Shown: positions 23,152-34,330 of the stretch, in pieces
Position numbering within the stretch: position 1 is the first letter of the stretch
How the letters are laid out: each line of letters begins with the position of its first letter
Assembly: GCA_963669155.1 (NCBI GenBank)
Contig: OZ022589.1
Location: 3,909,680 to 3,973,679, forward strand
DNA: 64,000 bases
Direction: 5' to 3'
DNA from: Arbacia lixula
Taxonomy: Eukaryota > Echinodermata > Echinoidea > Arbacioida > Arbaciidae
Made by a program: the position numbers and the translations under genes
Notes under the pieces: generated by a model
The model's input: only the letters and a program-made list of their open reading frames with translations
Database searches by the model: none
Told to the model about the DNA's origin: nothing

Positions 23152-23720
23152 CAAATAATCAGCGTTAGTGAGGGTGATGGGACGAACTATCACTTCCGAG
23201 GCGATCTGGATGTAGCTATCTTTCCGAAGCGCAGCTGAGGAAAGATAGCGTATACATTCAGATCGCCGAGGAAGTGATAGCTCGTCTCATTGCTTGAAAC
23301 CAAAAGTTGATTATTTGCTTTATATTCCACATTTGAAACCAACTATCTATACCAAAAATTACAATTTGACGTAAAAAGGTAATGTTTACTTATCTCCATA
23401 ACCCCGAGCCGCTGCCATGGGGAACACGCGTTAGGACGCGCATTAGGACGCGCATTAGGACGCGCGTTAGGACGCGCGTTAGGACGCGTTTGATGTCAAG
23501 TGATAGTCCGAGTGTAACGCACTTTTATTTCGCGCGTACTCAAAATATTAATCACGCATTAGGACTGTGAGGAGTGAAGAGATCAGCGAAACCAAAAAGT
23601 ACTATCACCTAGAGTGTACCGAACTTTTATTCCCAGGTGATCTGATAGGAAAAACTACGCCTCATCACGTGATCAACTCTTGACCAATCATAGAGCAACA
23701 TTCTTAGTATGTGGAATATA
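23152..23720. mobile_element. Inverted second copy of the composite repeat (166-bp MITE plus 400-bp element)
   Basis: Positions 23152-23317 are the CAAATAATC MITE and 23321-23720 an internally deleted version of the 1.19-kb element, both inverted relative to 20977-21142 and 19783-20973. It contains six GGACGCG-type 12-bp units at 23415-23490. It sits just 3' of copy 2, so the last two exons of copy 2 lie between inverted copies. Confidence 0.75.
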
Positions 23721-24361
23721 ATAGCAGATATATTACAGCAGACATATTGGTGGATGTGTAACAAAAGTTTTACGAACTTTGAATTTGTTGAAATACTAGC
23801 CCTGAATCATGGAGCATGAAACACCATCGGTCCATGCATGACGCACTACGTAGACGCATTATTGTTCTTGTGCACAATGGATAAACAATGCAATGTCAAC
23901 TAGCGCCACATGTTCACAGTGTTTGAAGTATTAATGATTATGATTTTAGACACATAACTTTCCCGTAATTGTCAAAGTTTTAAAAAAGTGGACACTGGTC
24001 TGCTTCTCAGATTTGTTTAACCCTCCGTGCGCCAGACAATGCTGACATATGAGATGATGTATATTGCTTCTGTGAAAATGCATCAATGGCATAATTAATG
24101 TTTATGTACATTATAACACAACTTTCTGTTGCACAATTTGGCTAAAAGAAATATACACACTTTCACAGGCATTGTCTACTTCTTTCTTCTGTTTTTTCAA
24201 ACAAATGTAATATGTTACGTTGTTTTTCGCTGCATCGTTCTGATGAGTAAAGCATTATATTTTTTGTTTTAAGCAAGTTCTTACTGATAAATTATTGTTT
24301 GTTGTGTCAGGTATAAACGAAAAGGAGAGGGAAAGATCCGTTTTAAGAAAGACAGGGGGTA
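23721..24361 (+). other. 3' flank of copy 2
   Basis: It contains the shared block CCATCGGTCCATGCATGACG seen after copy 1 (and diverged after copy 3). No gene is seen. Confidence 0.6.
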
Positions 24362-24905
24362 GAGTTAGTTGGTTAGTTGGTTGGTTGGTTGGTTGTTGGT
24401 TAGTTGGTTGGTTGGCTGGTTGGTTGGTTAGTTGGTTGGTTGGTTGGTTGGTTGGTTGGTTGGTTGGTCGGTTGGTAGGTTGGTTGGTTGGTTGGCTGGG
24501 TGGGTGGTTACTTGGTTGGTTGGTTGGTTGGTTGGTTGGTTGGTTGTTGGTTAGTTGGTTGGTTGGCTGGTTGGTTGGTTAGTTGGTTGGTTGGTTGGTT
24601 GGTTGGTAGGTAGGTAGGTTGGTAGGTTGGTTGGTTGGTTGGTTGGCTGTTTGGGTGGTTACTTGGTTGGTTGGTTGGTTGGTTGGTAGGTTGGTTGGTT
24701 GGTTGGTTGTTAGTTAGTTGATTGGTTGATTGGTTGGTTGGTTGGTTGGTTGGTTGGTTGGTTGGTTGGTTGGTTGGTTGGCTGGTTGGTTGGCTGGCTG
24801 GTTGGTTGTTTGGTTGGTTAGTTGGCTGGTTGATTGCTTGCTTGCTTGGATGATTATGTGTTTGCTTGGTTGCTTGGTTGGTTAGTTGGATGATTGGTCG
24901 GTTGG
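24362..24905. repeat. (GGTT)n tract downstream of copy 2
   Basis: Nearly pure GGTT with GGCT and AGTT variants. It encodes a meaningless GWLV open frame. It is the positional counterpart of 7765-8224. Confidence 0.95.
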
Positions 24906-25695
24906 ACAGTATGTTTTACCCTACCACACGTGAGTAGTAGGGAGTAAGAGTAGTAAGAGAGACGAGTCGGGGCAGACAAAGGGACCACCTACGTACCCTT
25001 CCCAACAACCACGTATTTTTCAAAGAATTTCATCGGCTCTTAAAATCGTCTACCGGCAAAAGAAACTGAAATTAGCTGTGCCGGCAAAAGTTGCAAATTA
25101 TCTGTTTTTACAGATACTCTGACACTTCGTAGTTGCGTTTATTGTTCAATAACTCAACAAAGGAATTAAAACAGAATGTTGATTTTACCACAAAAGGGTA
25201 ATTGTAAGGTACATCTTTCGTTGGAGTAGCGTGGAATGGGTCTGCCTTACCAATCGAGTGCGGTGAAATTTGTAGAATATAAACAGTTAATAGCACATAC
25301 GTACATCCTATTTTGACCGTATTGATCAGATTGAGTGCTTTGGTCAATGCAATGCCGTAGAAACGAATCTGATTATAAAGGTTAACGATTTAAGTGTTAA
25401 TGGAGGTGATACACTGTATTCGCATCTATCATTTTTTGTCGCACAATCAAGTTCTTTGCCCGCATACATTAATTCAAATGAAGCATAAATCAAGTCGGGT
25501 ATTATTCCGGGTCTTTAACCTTTAACACTTATTTTAGCACGTTTGTCGGCGGAACTGGTTTTACTCTCTTTAGCCGGTAAAACTGTTGTCGTGCTGACAA
25601 TATCCTCTGGATGATACATTGTTGTGATGGTGAGAGGTGTGCGTGGCCTCTTTGCTGCCCCCGTACCGTCCCCCTTCTATTTTTAAAATAAAGCA
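24906..25695. other. Spacer at the tail-to-tail junction of copies 2 and 3
   Basis: Unique-looking sequence with no coding signal separates the GGTT tract of copy 2 from the AACC tract of copy 3. The inversion point of the duplication probably lies here. Confidence 0.5.
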
Positions 25696-26250
25696 GGGCG
25701 AAATCAACTAACCAAATGATAAAATAACGAGCTCAACCAACCAGTCAACTAATGAATCAACAAATTAACTGACTAATACATCTTTCAACCAACAATAACA
25801 AAACAAATACGGCCATCCAATCAACAAACCACTCAACTAGGCAGTCAACAAGTCAAACAATCATTCAACAAACAAACAAACCAACTAATCAATCAAGTAA
25901 ACACACAACCAACAATCCAATCATCCTACTAATTTACTCACCAGCAACAAAATAAATGAACCAATCACACAAATCTTACAAATCAACCAATCAATGAAAA
26001 AAATAACGATGCAATCAGCCAAACAACCAACCAACTAATGGACCAGCCAGCCAACCAATGAAGCAATCAATAAATTATCCAACAGACCAATCAATCAATT
26101 AAATAAACAAACAAACCAGCAATTCAATAATCAATTAAAAAAAAACAGCCAGCCAACCAACCAATTGATTAATCAATCATCTAACAACCAATCTTCTTAA
26201 CCAACCAACCAAACAAACAAAAAAGCAAAAAAAATACGAATCATCCATCC
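25696..26250. repeat. Degenerate AACC/CAAC tract (GGTT on the minus strand)
   Basis: CAACCAAC-, AATCAACC- and CCAATCAA-type words fill the stretch. On the minus strand this is the GGTT tail that follows copy 3. Confidence 0.85.
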
Positions 26251-27937
26251 AACTTACCACCCACCCAACTGGTCAATCATCCAACCAACTATCAACCCAC
26301 CCAACTTGTCAATCATCCAAACAACTATCAACCCACCCATCCGGTCAATCATCCAAACAACCATCCAACCACTCAACCGGTCAATCATCCAAAGAACCAT
26401 CCAACCACCCAACTGGTCAATCATCCAACCAACTATCAGCCCACCCAACCGGTCAATCATCCAAACAACCATCCAACCACCCAACTGGTCAATCATCCAA
26501 ACAACCATCAACTCACCCAACCGGTCAATCATCCAACCAACCATCCAACCACCCAACTGGTCAATCATCCAACCAACTATCAACCCACCCAACCGGTCAA
26601 TCATCCAAACAACCATCCAACCACCCAACCGGTCAATCATCCAAACAACCATCCAACCACCTAACTGGTCAATCATCCAAACAACTATCAACCCACCCAA
26701 CCTGTCAATCATCCAACCAACCATCCAACCACCTAACTGGTCAATCATCCAAACAACTATCAACCCACCCAACCGGTCAATCATCCAACCAACCATCCAA
26801 CCACCCAACTGGTCAATCATCCAACCAACCATCCAACCACCCAACTGGTCAATCATCCAAACAACTATCAACCCACCCAACCGGTCAATCATCCAAACAA
26901 CTATCCAACCACCTAACTGGTCAATCATCCAAACAACTATCAACCCACCCAACCTGTCAATCATCCAACCAACCATCCAACCACCTAACTGGTCAATCAT
27001 CCAAACAACTATCAACCCACCCAACCGGTCAATCATCCAACCAACCATCCAACCACCCAACTGGTCAATCATCCAACCAACCATCCAACCACCCAACTGG
27101 TCAATCATCCAAACAACTATCAACCCACCCAACTGGTCAATCATCCAACCAACTATCAGCCCACCCAACCGGTCAATCATCCAAACAACCATCCAACCAC
27201 CCAACCGGTCAATCATCCAACCAACTATCAACCCACCCAACCGGTCAATCATCCAAACAACCATCCAACCACCCAACCGGTCAATCATCCAAACAACCAT
27301 CCAACCACCCAACTGGTCAATCATCCAACCAACTATCAACCCACCCAACCGGTCAATCATCCAAACAACCATCCAACCATCCGGTCAATCATCCAAACAA
27401 GTATCAACCCACCCAACCGGTCAATCATCCAAACGACCATCCAACCACCCAACTGGTCAATCATCCAACCAACTATCAACCCACCCAACCGGTCAATCAT
27501 CCAACCAACTATCCAACCATCCGGTCAATCATCCAACCAACTATCAACCCACCCAACCTGTCAATCATCCAACCAACTATCAGCCCACCCAACTGGTCAA
27601 TCATCCAAACAACCATCCAACCACCCAACCGGTCAATCATCCAAACAACCATCCAACCACCCAACCGGTCAATCATCCAAACAACCATCCAACCACCCAA
27701 CCGGTCAAACATCCAACCAACTATCAACCCACCCAACCTGTCAATCATTCAACCAACCAACCATCCAACCTACCAACCTGTCAATCATCCAACCAACTAT
27801 CAACCCACCCAACCGGTCAATCATCCAACCAACTATCAACCCACCCAACCGGTCAATCATCCAAACAACCATCCAACCACCCAACTGGTCAATCATCCAA
27901 CCAACTATCAACCCACCCAACCTGTCAATCATTCAAC
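26251..27937. repeat. 36-bp minisatellite, about 45 units
   Basis: The unit is CCGGTCAATCATCCAAACAA followed by CTATCAACCCACCCAA, with CCGGTC/CTGGTC and ACTATC/ACCATC variants alternating in higher-order patterns. Because 36 is divisible by three, both strands stay open for hundreds of codons. It lies just downstream of copy 3. Confidence 0.95.
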
Positions 27938-28629
27938 TGACTAAAACAATCACCCCTACCTCCCTTGCTGGACATGTATCTCTCCCTTTTCTTCGCGTTT
28001 ATATCAGACACAAAGAACACCTCAATTTCTTAATAATACAGTTCTTAATCAGTTGTGTTTATTATCTAAAACAATCAAACAATGCAGCGTATAAGAACAT
28101 AACACATTTATTTAGTGGGAAAGATAAGCATAGGAACAATGCTTTAATAGTGTGTTTATTTTTGGAGAGCCAAATTGTGTCATTTTGGATCAGACGGTGG
28201 TCTGGTGAAGGGTTACAAAATTCAGAGGACAATGCTAGTATCCAATTTTGACAGAATTTGAACAACAGTGATTATAATCACTAGCACAGCAATCTCACTC
28301 TGCCTATAAAAGATTGTGAACACGTGACATTCTTTAACATTGTCTTGTTTATGCATTGTGCACAACAACAATGACTCGGCCATGTACTACGTCACGCATG
28401 GACCACACATGGGGTTTCAGGATTTACAATTCAGGGGTAATGTTTAAAATCATGACCTTTAAACAATTTTGTCCAACTTGCAGACATCAACGACCACCCT
28501 TGCTTAGCAAAATTGACCACATTCTGAATGCACCATTTCTATTCAGTTAACCCTATTTCATAAAGCTAAGTTCTGATTTGAATTTGGGGGAAAGTGGGTA
28601 TAAGTGTCTTTTGAGAAGAGCCGTGTTGT
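27938..28629 (-). other. 3' flank of copy 3
   Basis: Read on the minus strand, GGCTCTTCTCAAAAGACACT follows the stop, and a diverged version of the CCATCGGTCCATGCATGACG block lies near 28400, as in the other copies. Otherwise nothing is recognised. Confidence 0.6.
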
Positions 28630-28739
28630 TTATTCTTCTTGATCTTTGCTCAGGAAGGAGTCCAGGCGATCCAGGATCATTCTCAGACCGGGCTGGATCC
28701 GGGTTTGCTGAAACTCGGCCAAAGAGATCTTCTCATTCT
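28630..28739 (-). CDS. Copy 3 last exon: second EF-hand
   Basis: The acceptor is CCCACAG; the frame reads NEKISLAEFQQTRIQPGLRM, then SFLSKDQEE and TAA at 28632-28630. The first loop residues (DQD) come from the previous exon. Confidence 0.8.
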
Positions 28740-31195
28740 CTGTGGGTGGGGTGTGTAGGGGTGGGGTAATAATGTGGTGGGGTGGAAAAGGGTGGAATGA
28801 GAGGGAATGGAGCGGGTTAGGTGTGAGTAGGAATGTGTGCATGGAGTGGGTTAGGTGTGAGTAGGGATGGGTGGAGTGAGTAAGGTGTCAGTAGGGATTG
28901 GTGGAGTGGGTTAGGGGTGAGTAGGGATGGTGGAGTGGGTTAGGGGTGTGCAGGAATGGGTGGAGTGGGTTAGGTGTGAGTAGGGATGGTGGAGTGGGTT
29001 AGGTGTGAGTAGGGATGGTGGAGTGGGTTAGGGGTGAGTAAGGATGGGTGGAGTGAGTTAGGGGTTAGTAGGGATGGTGGAGTGGGTTAGGGGTGAGTAG
29101 GGATGGTGGAGTGGGTTAGGGGTGTGCAGGAATGGGTGGAGTGGGTTAGGTGTGAGTAGGGATGGTGGAGTGGGTTAGGTGTGAGTAGGGATGGTGGAGT
29201 GGGTTAGGTGTGAGTAGGGATGGGTGGAGTGGGTTAGGTGTGAGTAGGGATGGGTGGAGTGAGTAAGGTGTCAGTAGGGATTGGTGGAGTGGGTTAGGGG
29301 TGAGTAGGGATGGTGGAGTGGGTTAGGGGTGTGCAGGAATGGGTGGAGTGGGTTAGGTGTGAGTAGGGATGGTGGAGTGGGTTAGGTGTGAGTAGGGATG
29401 GTGGAGTGGGTTAGGGGTGTGCAGGAATGGGTGGAGTGGGTTAGGGGTGTGTAGGGGTGGGTGGAGTGGGTTAGGGGTGTGTAGGGATGGTTGAGTAGGT
29501 TAGGGGTGAAGGGATGGTGGAATGGGTTAGGTGTGTGTAGGGATGGGTGGAGTGGGGTAGGTGTGAGTAGGGATGGGTGGAGTGGGTTAGGTGTGAGTAG
29601 GGATGGGTGGAGTGGGTTAAGTGTGAGTAGGGATGGGTGGAGTGGGTTAGGGGTGTGTAGGGATGGGTGGAGTGGGGTAGGTGTGAGTAGGGATGGGTGG
29701 AGTCGATAAGGGTGGGGTACGAAACAGGTGACGAGATCATTAAATGCAGCGAAGAGAGAGCAAGAGGAAGAAAGGCAGATGGAGTGGAAAAGAAAGAGGA
29801 AAAGATAGTGAAGGTTTGGAGAGAGGGAAGGGGTGGTCAGGACAGGGAGTATCATAATTTGAGTGAAGGTGGGGGAGGGACGTAGAAAAGGGTAAAACAA
29901 ACATTAAAATATATGTAATAAATATAATTATAAGTGTTTAATAACAAATAACAACATTTAATAACAATAATTGCATATTGTGATAATATACTTTGTCGCT
30001 TTGGTTCGACAAAGAAACTGTGCCTTCCAAATATTTAGGTGTAAAGGCCAGGATATAACAAAATACCATTATGTTGTCAGTGTTTCCCTATAAATACATT
30101 CATGAAATTGCACACTAATTTTGTCGCTCTTTTTGAAGAAAAAAAGAGAAACGGTGCCTTCCAAAATATGAAAGTGTATAGGCCACGATAAAAAAATAAT
30201 TATAAAGACAATTATGAAATTGCATATAAATGGTAAACATATATTATGTCGATTGAAAAGGTGTGGGTGTATTCATGGGGAAAGAAAACTTACTATCTTG
30301 GTCGTGATCAACGATCAGGGATGCGAAAGACAAGACTTTGCCGCCCTCTTCGCTCCACTCCACGACATCGAGTTGGCCGTCCTTGTTAGAGTCCAGCACG
30401 CTGAACAGCTCTCTATGGATCGCGTCTGCGGTCGCGTTCTCAATGCTCCGTTTGAACCTACGTACCACAAGAGGGCGACAGACAAGAATTAGAACGATGA
30501 CAAGTAAATTATATACATGAAAATGTTAACATTGATGAAATCAATCAATATTTTTGTCAGATATTTGCATCAGAAATACACAAATATGCTTAAGAGTGAT
30601 ATTTCACATGTCACAGGAGTGAATACTTACTTGATATTTACGCCGACGCCCACGGCTGGGTTTCCGCCCAGGTCTGTTCCTACGTGACCGTTCACTCTCA
30701 CCCCGTCGGAGGGCCTGGACGAGAGGAGAGACAACAACATAGCTAAAGATTAGCTAATATAAATATTCATGAGTATGTCTGTCATGGAAGGTTGAGGATT
30801 TACATTAACATTATACTTTGTATAAAATAAATGTGAAATATATGTGATTCGGTAATAAAATGATTCTTTATAATTTCGTTAATGATGTTCCTCGACTTTA
30901 ATGTATCTCCTAAACTGTATTATCTTTTCTTTGAAGTTGATTCTTCCTCCTCGTTTTGTTTGTCTGCTTACCGATGTTCCACGCCGACTCCGACAGTGCC
31001 GAAATCGGGGTTGTAATCGGGATACACCTCGGTATTTTCGTTGATGTCCACGCCTAAAGGTCTGCCTGAGTTCGAGCGGGGAAGATCCCAATTACCGCTG
31101 GATCTGCCCCCTCCGCTAGACCCGCCGCCAGAAGAGCAGGCGCATGCGCAGACCAGTAGCTGAACCAGACACAATGCCGAGATATAGCGCGCCAT
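28630..31195 (-). CDS. EF-hand copy 3: secreted two-EF-hand protein, 193 aa (four coding exons)
   Basis: Coding parts on the minus strand are 31195-30972, 30714-30631, 30457-30294 and 28739-28630; all junctions are GT-AG and phases agree (2, 2, 1). The product begins with a signal peptide (MARYISALCLVQLLVCACAC), then a Gly/Ser-rich stretch, PRSNSGRPLGVDIN, a Gly/Val-rich middle exon (NGHVGTDLGGNPAVGVGVNI), a canonical EF-hand (DSNKDGQLDVVE) and a second loop completed across the last intron (DQDKNEKISLAE). The C-terminus is acidic and charged. It is predicted to be a secreted calcium binder. It is the longest and most regular paralog and probably closest to the ancestral structure. I cannot name the family. 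Confidence 0.8.
28790..29705. repeat. 29-30-bp minisatellite in the last intron of copy 3
   Basis: Units of GGTGGAGTGGGTTAGGTGTG followed by AGTAGGGAT occur about 30 times. It is the reverse complement of the copy 1 array, consistent with the opposite gene orientation. Confidence 0.9.
29706..30293 (-). other. Intron 3 of copy 3, unique part
   Basis: The minus strand of 29710-29880 matches 6220-6380 in copy 1 (ATTATGATACTCCCTGTCCT, CTCCATCTGCCTTTCTTCCT). There is a local tandem duplication at 30000-30055 and 30122-30190 (GTGCCTTCCAAA). This region identifies the deletion breakpoint in copy 1. Confidence 0.7.
30294..30457 (-). CDS. Copy 3 exon: first EF-hand
   Basis: The 164-nt exon encodes FKRSIENATADAIHRELF, the loop DSNKDGQLDVVE and then VLSFASLIVDHDQD. 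The acceptor is TACGTAG, the donor GTAAGT. It aligns residue for residue with the copy 2 exon. Confidence 0.85.
30631..30714 (-). CDS. Copy 3 middle exon (absent from copies 1 and 2)
   Basis: The 84-nt exon has both ends in phase 2 and encodes PSDGVRVNGHVGTDLGGN then PAVGVGVNI. The acceptor is CGTCCAG, the donor GTAAGT. Its Gly-Val pattern echoes the end of exon 2 (GTVGVGVEH), so it may have arisen by internal duplication. Confidence 0.75.
30972..31195 (-). CDS. Copy 3 exon 2: signal peptide and Gly-rich segment
   Basis: The exon starts at 31201 after TTTCAG, with the ATG at 31195-31193. It ends GVEH plus CG before the donor GTAAGC. The cleavage site is probably after the Cys/Ala-rich core near residue 20. 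Confidence 0.8.
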
Positions 31196-31554
31196 ACTGT
31201 TCTGAAAGTTACACACAAATATGATTTATATATATATGACATGGGTGTAGGTGTAGAATGAAATTTGTGCCAAAGTTATACAATTTTTCTGCTCTAACAA
31301 CAAACACACATAATCTCTCTAATTTCATTTAATGAGCTGATTCAGTCAAAATGATAGAACTGCCTTAGATTAAATCAACCAGGTTTAGTAAGATTTTGAT
31401 AATACGGACCAGCGTTTGCATGGCAAGCAGCTCAATGTCGTACACTCGACTCATGCGACTCTGCACGCGATATACATTTGAAATGTTTGAGTTATGAATG
31501 CGGTGAAACAGGGTGGGGACATAAGCAAAGAAAACCAAGTAATTAGTTCACAAC

Positions 31555-32182
31555 ATCGACGCTCCTGCCCCACTTCGTACAGCGGATGGCACAGAGCTCC
31601 ACAGAACTCAGGATTTTAAGTACCTTGGAGGTTGGGTAGATAGCGCAGACAAGGACATCAGTGCGAGGAAAGCGCAGGTCTGGAAAGCACTGAACGGAAT
31701 GTCCAAAGTATGGAAATCAAACATTTAGAGGGAACTCAATATTAGGTTATTCATCGCCACTATCGAGTCAATTCTGTTGTATGGCTGCGAAACCTGGTCT
31801 CTGACAGAAGCTCACGACAAATCACTGAATGGCACCTATACCCGCATGATCCGCAAGGCCCTCAATGTACAATGGGCAAGTCACACAACAAATCAAGAAC
31901 TGTACCGTAAAATCCCACTGGTTAGTGACAAGATAGCGTCTAGAAGACTGCAGCTTGCCGGACATTGCGTCCGCCATCAAGAACTGAGCACCCGGAGACT
32001 GCTATTATGGGAGCCGACTCACGGCAAGTGAGGACGCGGTAGACCCAAAACCTCCTACACCGATACACTAAAGAGGGACACCGGTGCTACCAACACTCAA
32101 GAGCTTGCGACCCTGATGACAGATCGGGAGGTGTGGCGAAGATTAGTGTTTGATCGGCAAGAGCCGATCAAGTGAGTGAGTC
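31555..32182 (+). mobile_element. LINE 3' end (C-terminal RT region), with stops
   Basis: The frame reads FKYLGGW, a TAG stop at 31726, then IESILLYGCETWSLT, RRLQLAGHCVRHQE, a TGA near 32029, and GRPKTSYTDTLKRDTG. This is the usual ending of RTE/CR1-type ORF2 proteins. The two stops and the 5' truncation make it dead. It lies antisense inside intron 1 of EF-hand copy 3. Confidence 0.75.
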
Positions 32183-32220
32183 AAGTGACGCTAAGACCTT
32201 CATCCAGCAGTCAGAAGACA

Positions 32221-32475
32221 GCTGAAGAAGAAGAAGAAGAAGAAGAAGAAGAAGAAGAAGAAGAAGAAGAAGAAGAAGAAGAAGAAGAAGAAGAAGAAGA
32301 AGAAGAAGAAGAAGAAGAAGAAGAAGAAGAAGAAGAAAGAAGAAGGAGAAGAAGAAGAAAAAAGAAGAAGAAGAAGGAGAAGAAGAAAAAGAAGAAGAAG
32401 AAAAAAAGAAGAAGAAGAAGAAGAAGAAGAAGAAGAAGAAGAAGAAGAAGAAGAAGAAGAAGATGAAGAAGAATA
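32221..32475. repeat. (GAA)n microsatellite at the LINE tail
   Basis: GAA trinucleotides, with AAG/GGA variants, follow the LINE 3' end by about 40 bases and probably expanded from its tail. The poly-Glu open frame is not a gene. Confidence 0.95.
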
Positions 32476-32557
32476 GTGAATTATTTTCCCCTTTTCATGA
32501 TATTAGACTACAATCACGTGTCGTAACAAACATGAAGTTAATCAAGAGAACACTTAC

Positions 32558-32653
32558 CAAATAAAAGTGACGTTCGATTTGAGAGATTGAAAGGCAAGCC
32601 GGAGCGTTGGTGAAGCTATGATTCCGTCAGGTTGGAAACTCTGGTGAGCAACT
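32558..32653 (-). other. Non-coding exon 1 of copy 3
   Basis: On the minus strand the conserved leader after TCAGTT (CCTGACGGAATC, CTTCACCAACGC) ends TTATTTG before the donor GTAAGT. It should splice to exon 2 at 31201, across an intron that holds the antisense LINE. Confidence 0.55.
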
Positions 32654-32690
32654 GATTTCTGCATCATTTGCTTCCCTATTTATTTGGTTT
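32650..32690 (-). promoter_or_regulatory. Core promoter of EF-hand copy 3
   Basis: On the minus strand AAATAAATAGG (TATA-like) precedes GAAGCAAATGATGCAGAAA and TCAGTT (32655-32650), matching copies 1 and 2. Positions 32790-32960 carry CCAAT-type boxes shared with the copy 2 upstream region. Confidence 0.6.
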
Positions 32691-33110
32691 TGCCCAACAA
32701 GACTTATTTCGATTTTCTGGTAAAAAATAAATCAGTCAATGTAAATGGGGACAACAAAAGGGTCAAAATGGTTTGACCACGTATAGAACATGTAGAAAAG
32801 AGACTGGTTATGGGTTGTGCTGGGCAGGGCTTGTGCGGTCACGACTCGTCGATTGGCTGATTCATTCGACACCACAGTCTGATGTCACACCAAGGCGTCC
32901 AATCACACGTCAGGAGCGAGTTCATGGTGAGCCGGTGATGTAGCTAGATGACATCATGGTTGGTAGAGGGGAAAGTACCTCGATGTCACCGTCTTACTGA
33001 GATTTTTATATTGGGACGGAAAAGAAAAACAAGAGGTTTCGCTGACAGGGAAAACACCACACAAACACCCAAATAGCCAAGACTGACAAACGATCCCTCT
33101 TCAACATATC
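32691..33110 (-). other. 5' flank of copy 3
   Basis: It holds the upstream blocks shared with copies 1 and 2, the most distal being near 33000-33110 (minus strand GAGGGATCG, TTGGGTGTTTGTGTGGTGTTT). The recognisable duplication unit ends here. Confidence 0.6.
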
Positions 33111-34330
33111 ACTAATTGTAAATTGTGTTCAGTAAATAGGAGCGAATGAAAATAATACAGTAAACTCTGATTAAAATAAAAAAATAATTGTTAATCATAT
33201 TTACAGCTATTTGATAAACATATTTCGTATGATCTCGTCATCAACCCTTGACAGTCTAAAAACATAATGCTGTTTGAAATGTAAGTGGGGCAAAAACATA
33301 GTCAGTATGCTTCTACTGAGATTTAATCATATATTTACATCATGAATTATTTACTATTTAGCGTCCTTCAACAATGGTCTTCCTTTTTGGTACTTATTTT
33401 GAATGAGTATTTTAATGTCTATACATGAAATATGTCACTATTTTTTTTGTTCATGATGATAACAACCATGATTTACTGATAATGTACGCATTCGATTTCA
33501 TGTTATTAGATGTTATGATATAAACTGTGTATATTTAATCTTATTTCTATATACAGTGTGTATTATTACGATCTCAATATTTAAACTGTAAATGACTATG
33601 CAATTCAGTTACAGCTACAAACAAGTCATTTTACTAAACTTTTATTTAATTTGATCGAAGTATATGATGTTTTCGCCTCTCTCTTATCTCCTCGTGATCG
33701 TGACTGTGAATTCCTCACGCCACAAGACTAGAATGGATGCTTCGAAATATATCTTTTGCATGATCATTCCAATATTGTAGGACTGATCAATATACTGTTA
33801 TCTCTGAATTCTCTCGTACACTGAACCACCATTGGCCTAAAATATTGGCTGCAATTGAGTGGTATAACAGATATATTGCATTCATCAGTATGAATATTGC
33901 ACGAGTCGAATGTAATATATCTGATATACCACGAAGGAAATCCAATATTAGTACTATCATACATACAAATCACTTTCCACGACAACACCAATCGGTTCAA
34001 TTTAAACAAAAAGAAAACAGGGGTTTACTCACATGTATCAAATCTGCCTCGCACATGTTAAAAAATGCGCGCGCGCAATCAAACCCACGCGCAATTGTCA
34101 TGGCGAGAGTTAATCATTCTCCCCATTGATACTGGTAACATAAAATACATAGGATCCTAGGACAGCTAATATGCTACCAATATTGCATGCCAGCAAGAAA
34201 CCTCTGGAAGGATAATTAATACAAGGTTTTATTGTATCGAAAAAGTGGCTTGTATGTGTAATAATATGTAGTATCAAATCTGATTCCTAACCCCCTCATT
34301 TGCTCAGGTTTGTGGAATATGTATGATGGG
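33111..34330. other. Intergenic DNA with a 74-bp hairpin
   Basis: No gene is seen. Positions 33859-33932 form an inverted repeat with 25-bp arms (GTGGTATAACAGATATATTG against its near-perfect complement, 23 of 25) and a 24-base loop. Confidence 0.6.

Noticed and set aside
24295-24582. GWLVGWLV membrane-like ORF
   Set aside because: It is a translation of the GGTT tetranucleotide tract.
26306-27940. 544-codon ORF (+) and 372-codon ORF (-) with SIIQTTINPPN / WMIDRLGG repeats
   Set aside because: Both come from a 36-bp minisatellite whose period is a multiple of three. There is no non-repeat domain, splice context or signal.
29382-29900. 172-codon ORF (-) rich in HSTHPYTPL repeats
   Set aside because: It is a translation of the intron minisatellite of EF-hand copy 3.
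32176-32466. Poly-Glu/poly-Arg ORF
   Set aside because: It is a GAA microsatellite at a LINE tail.
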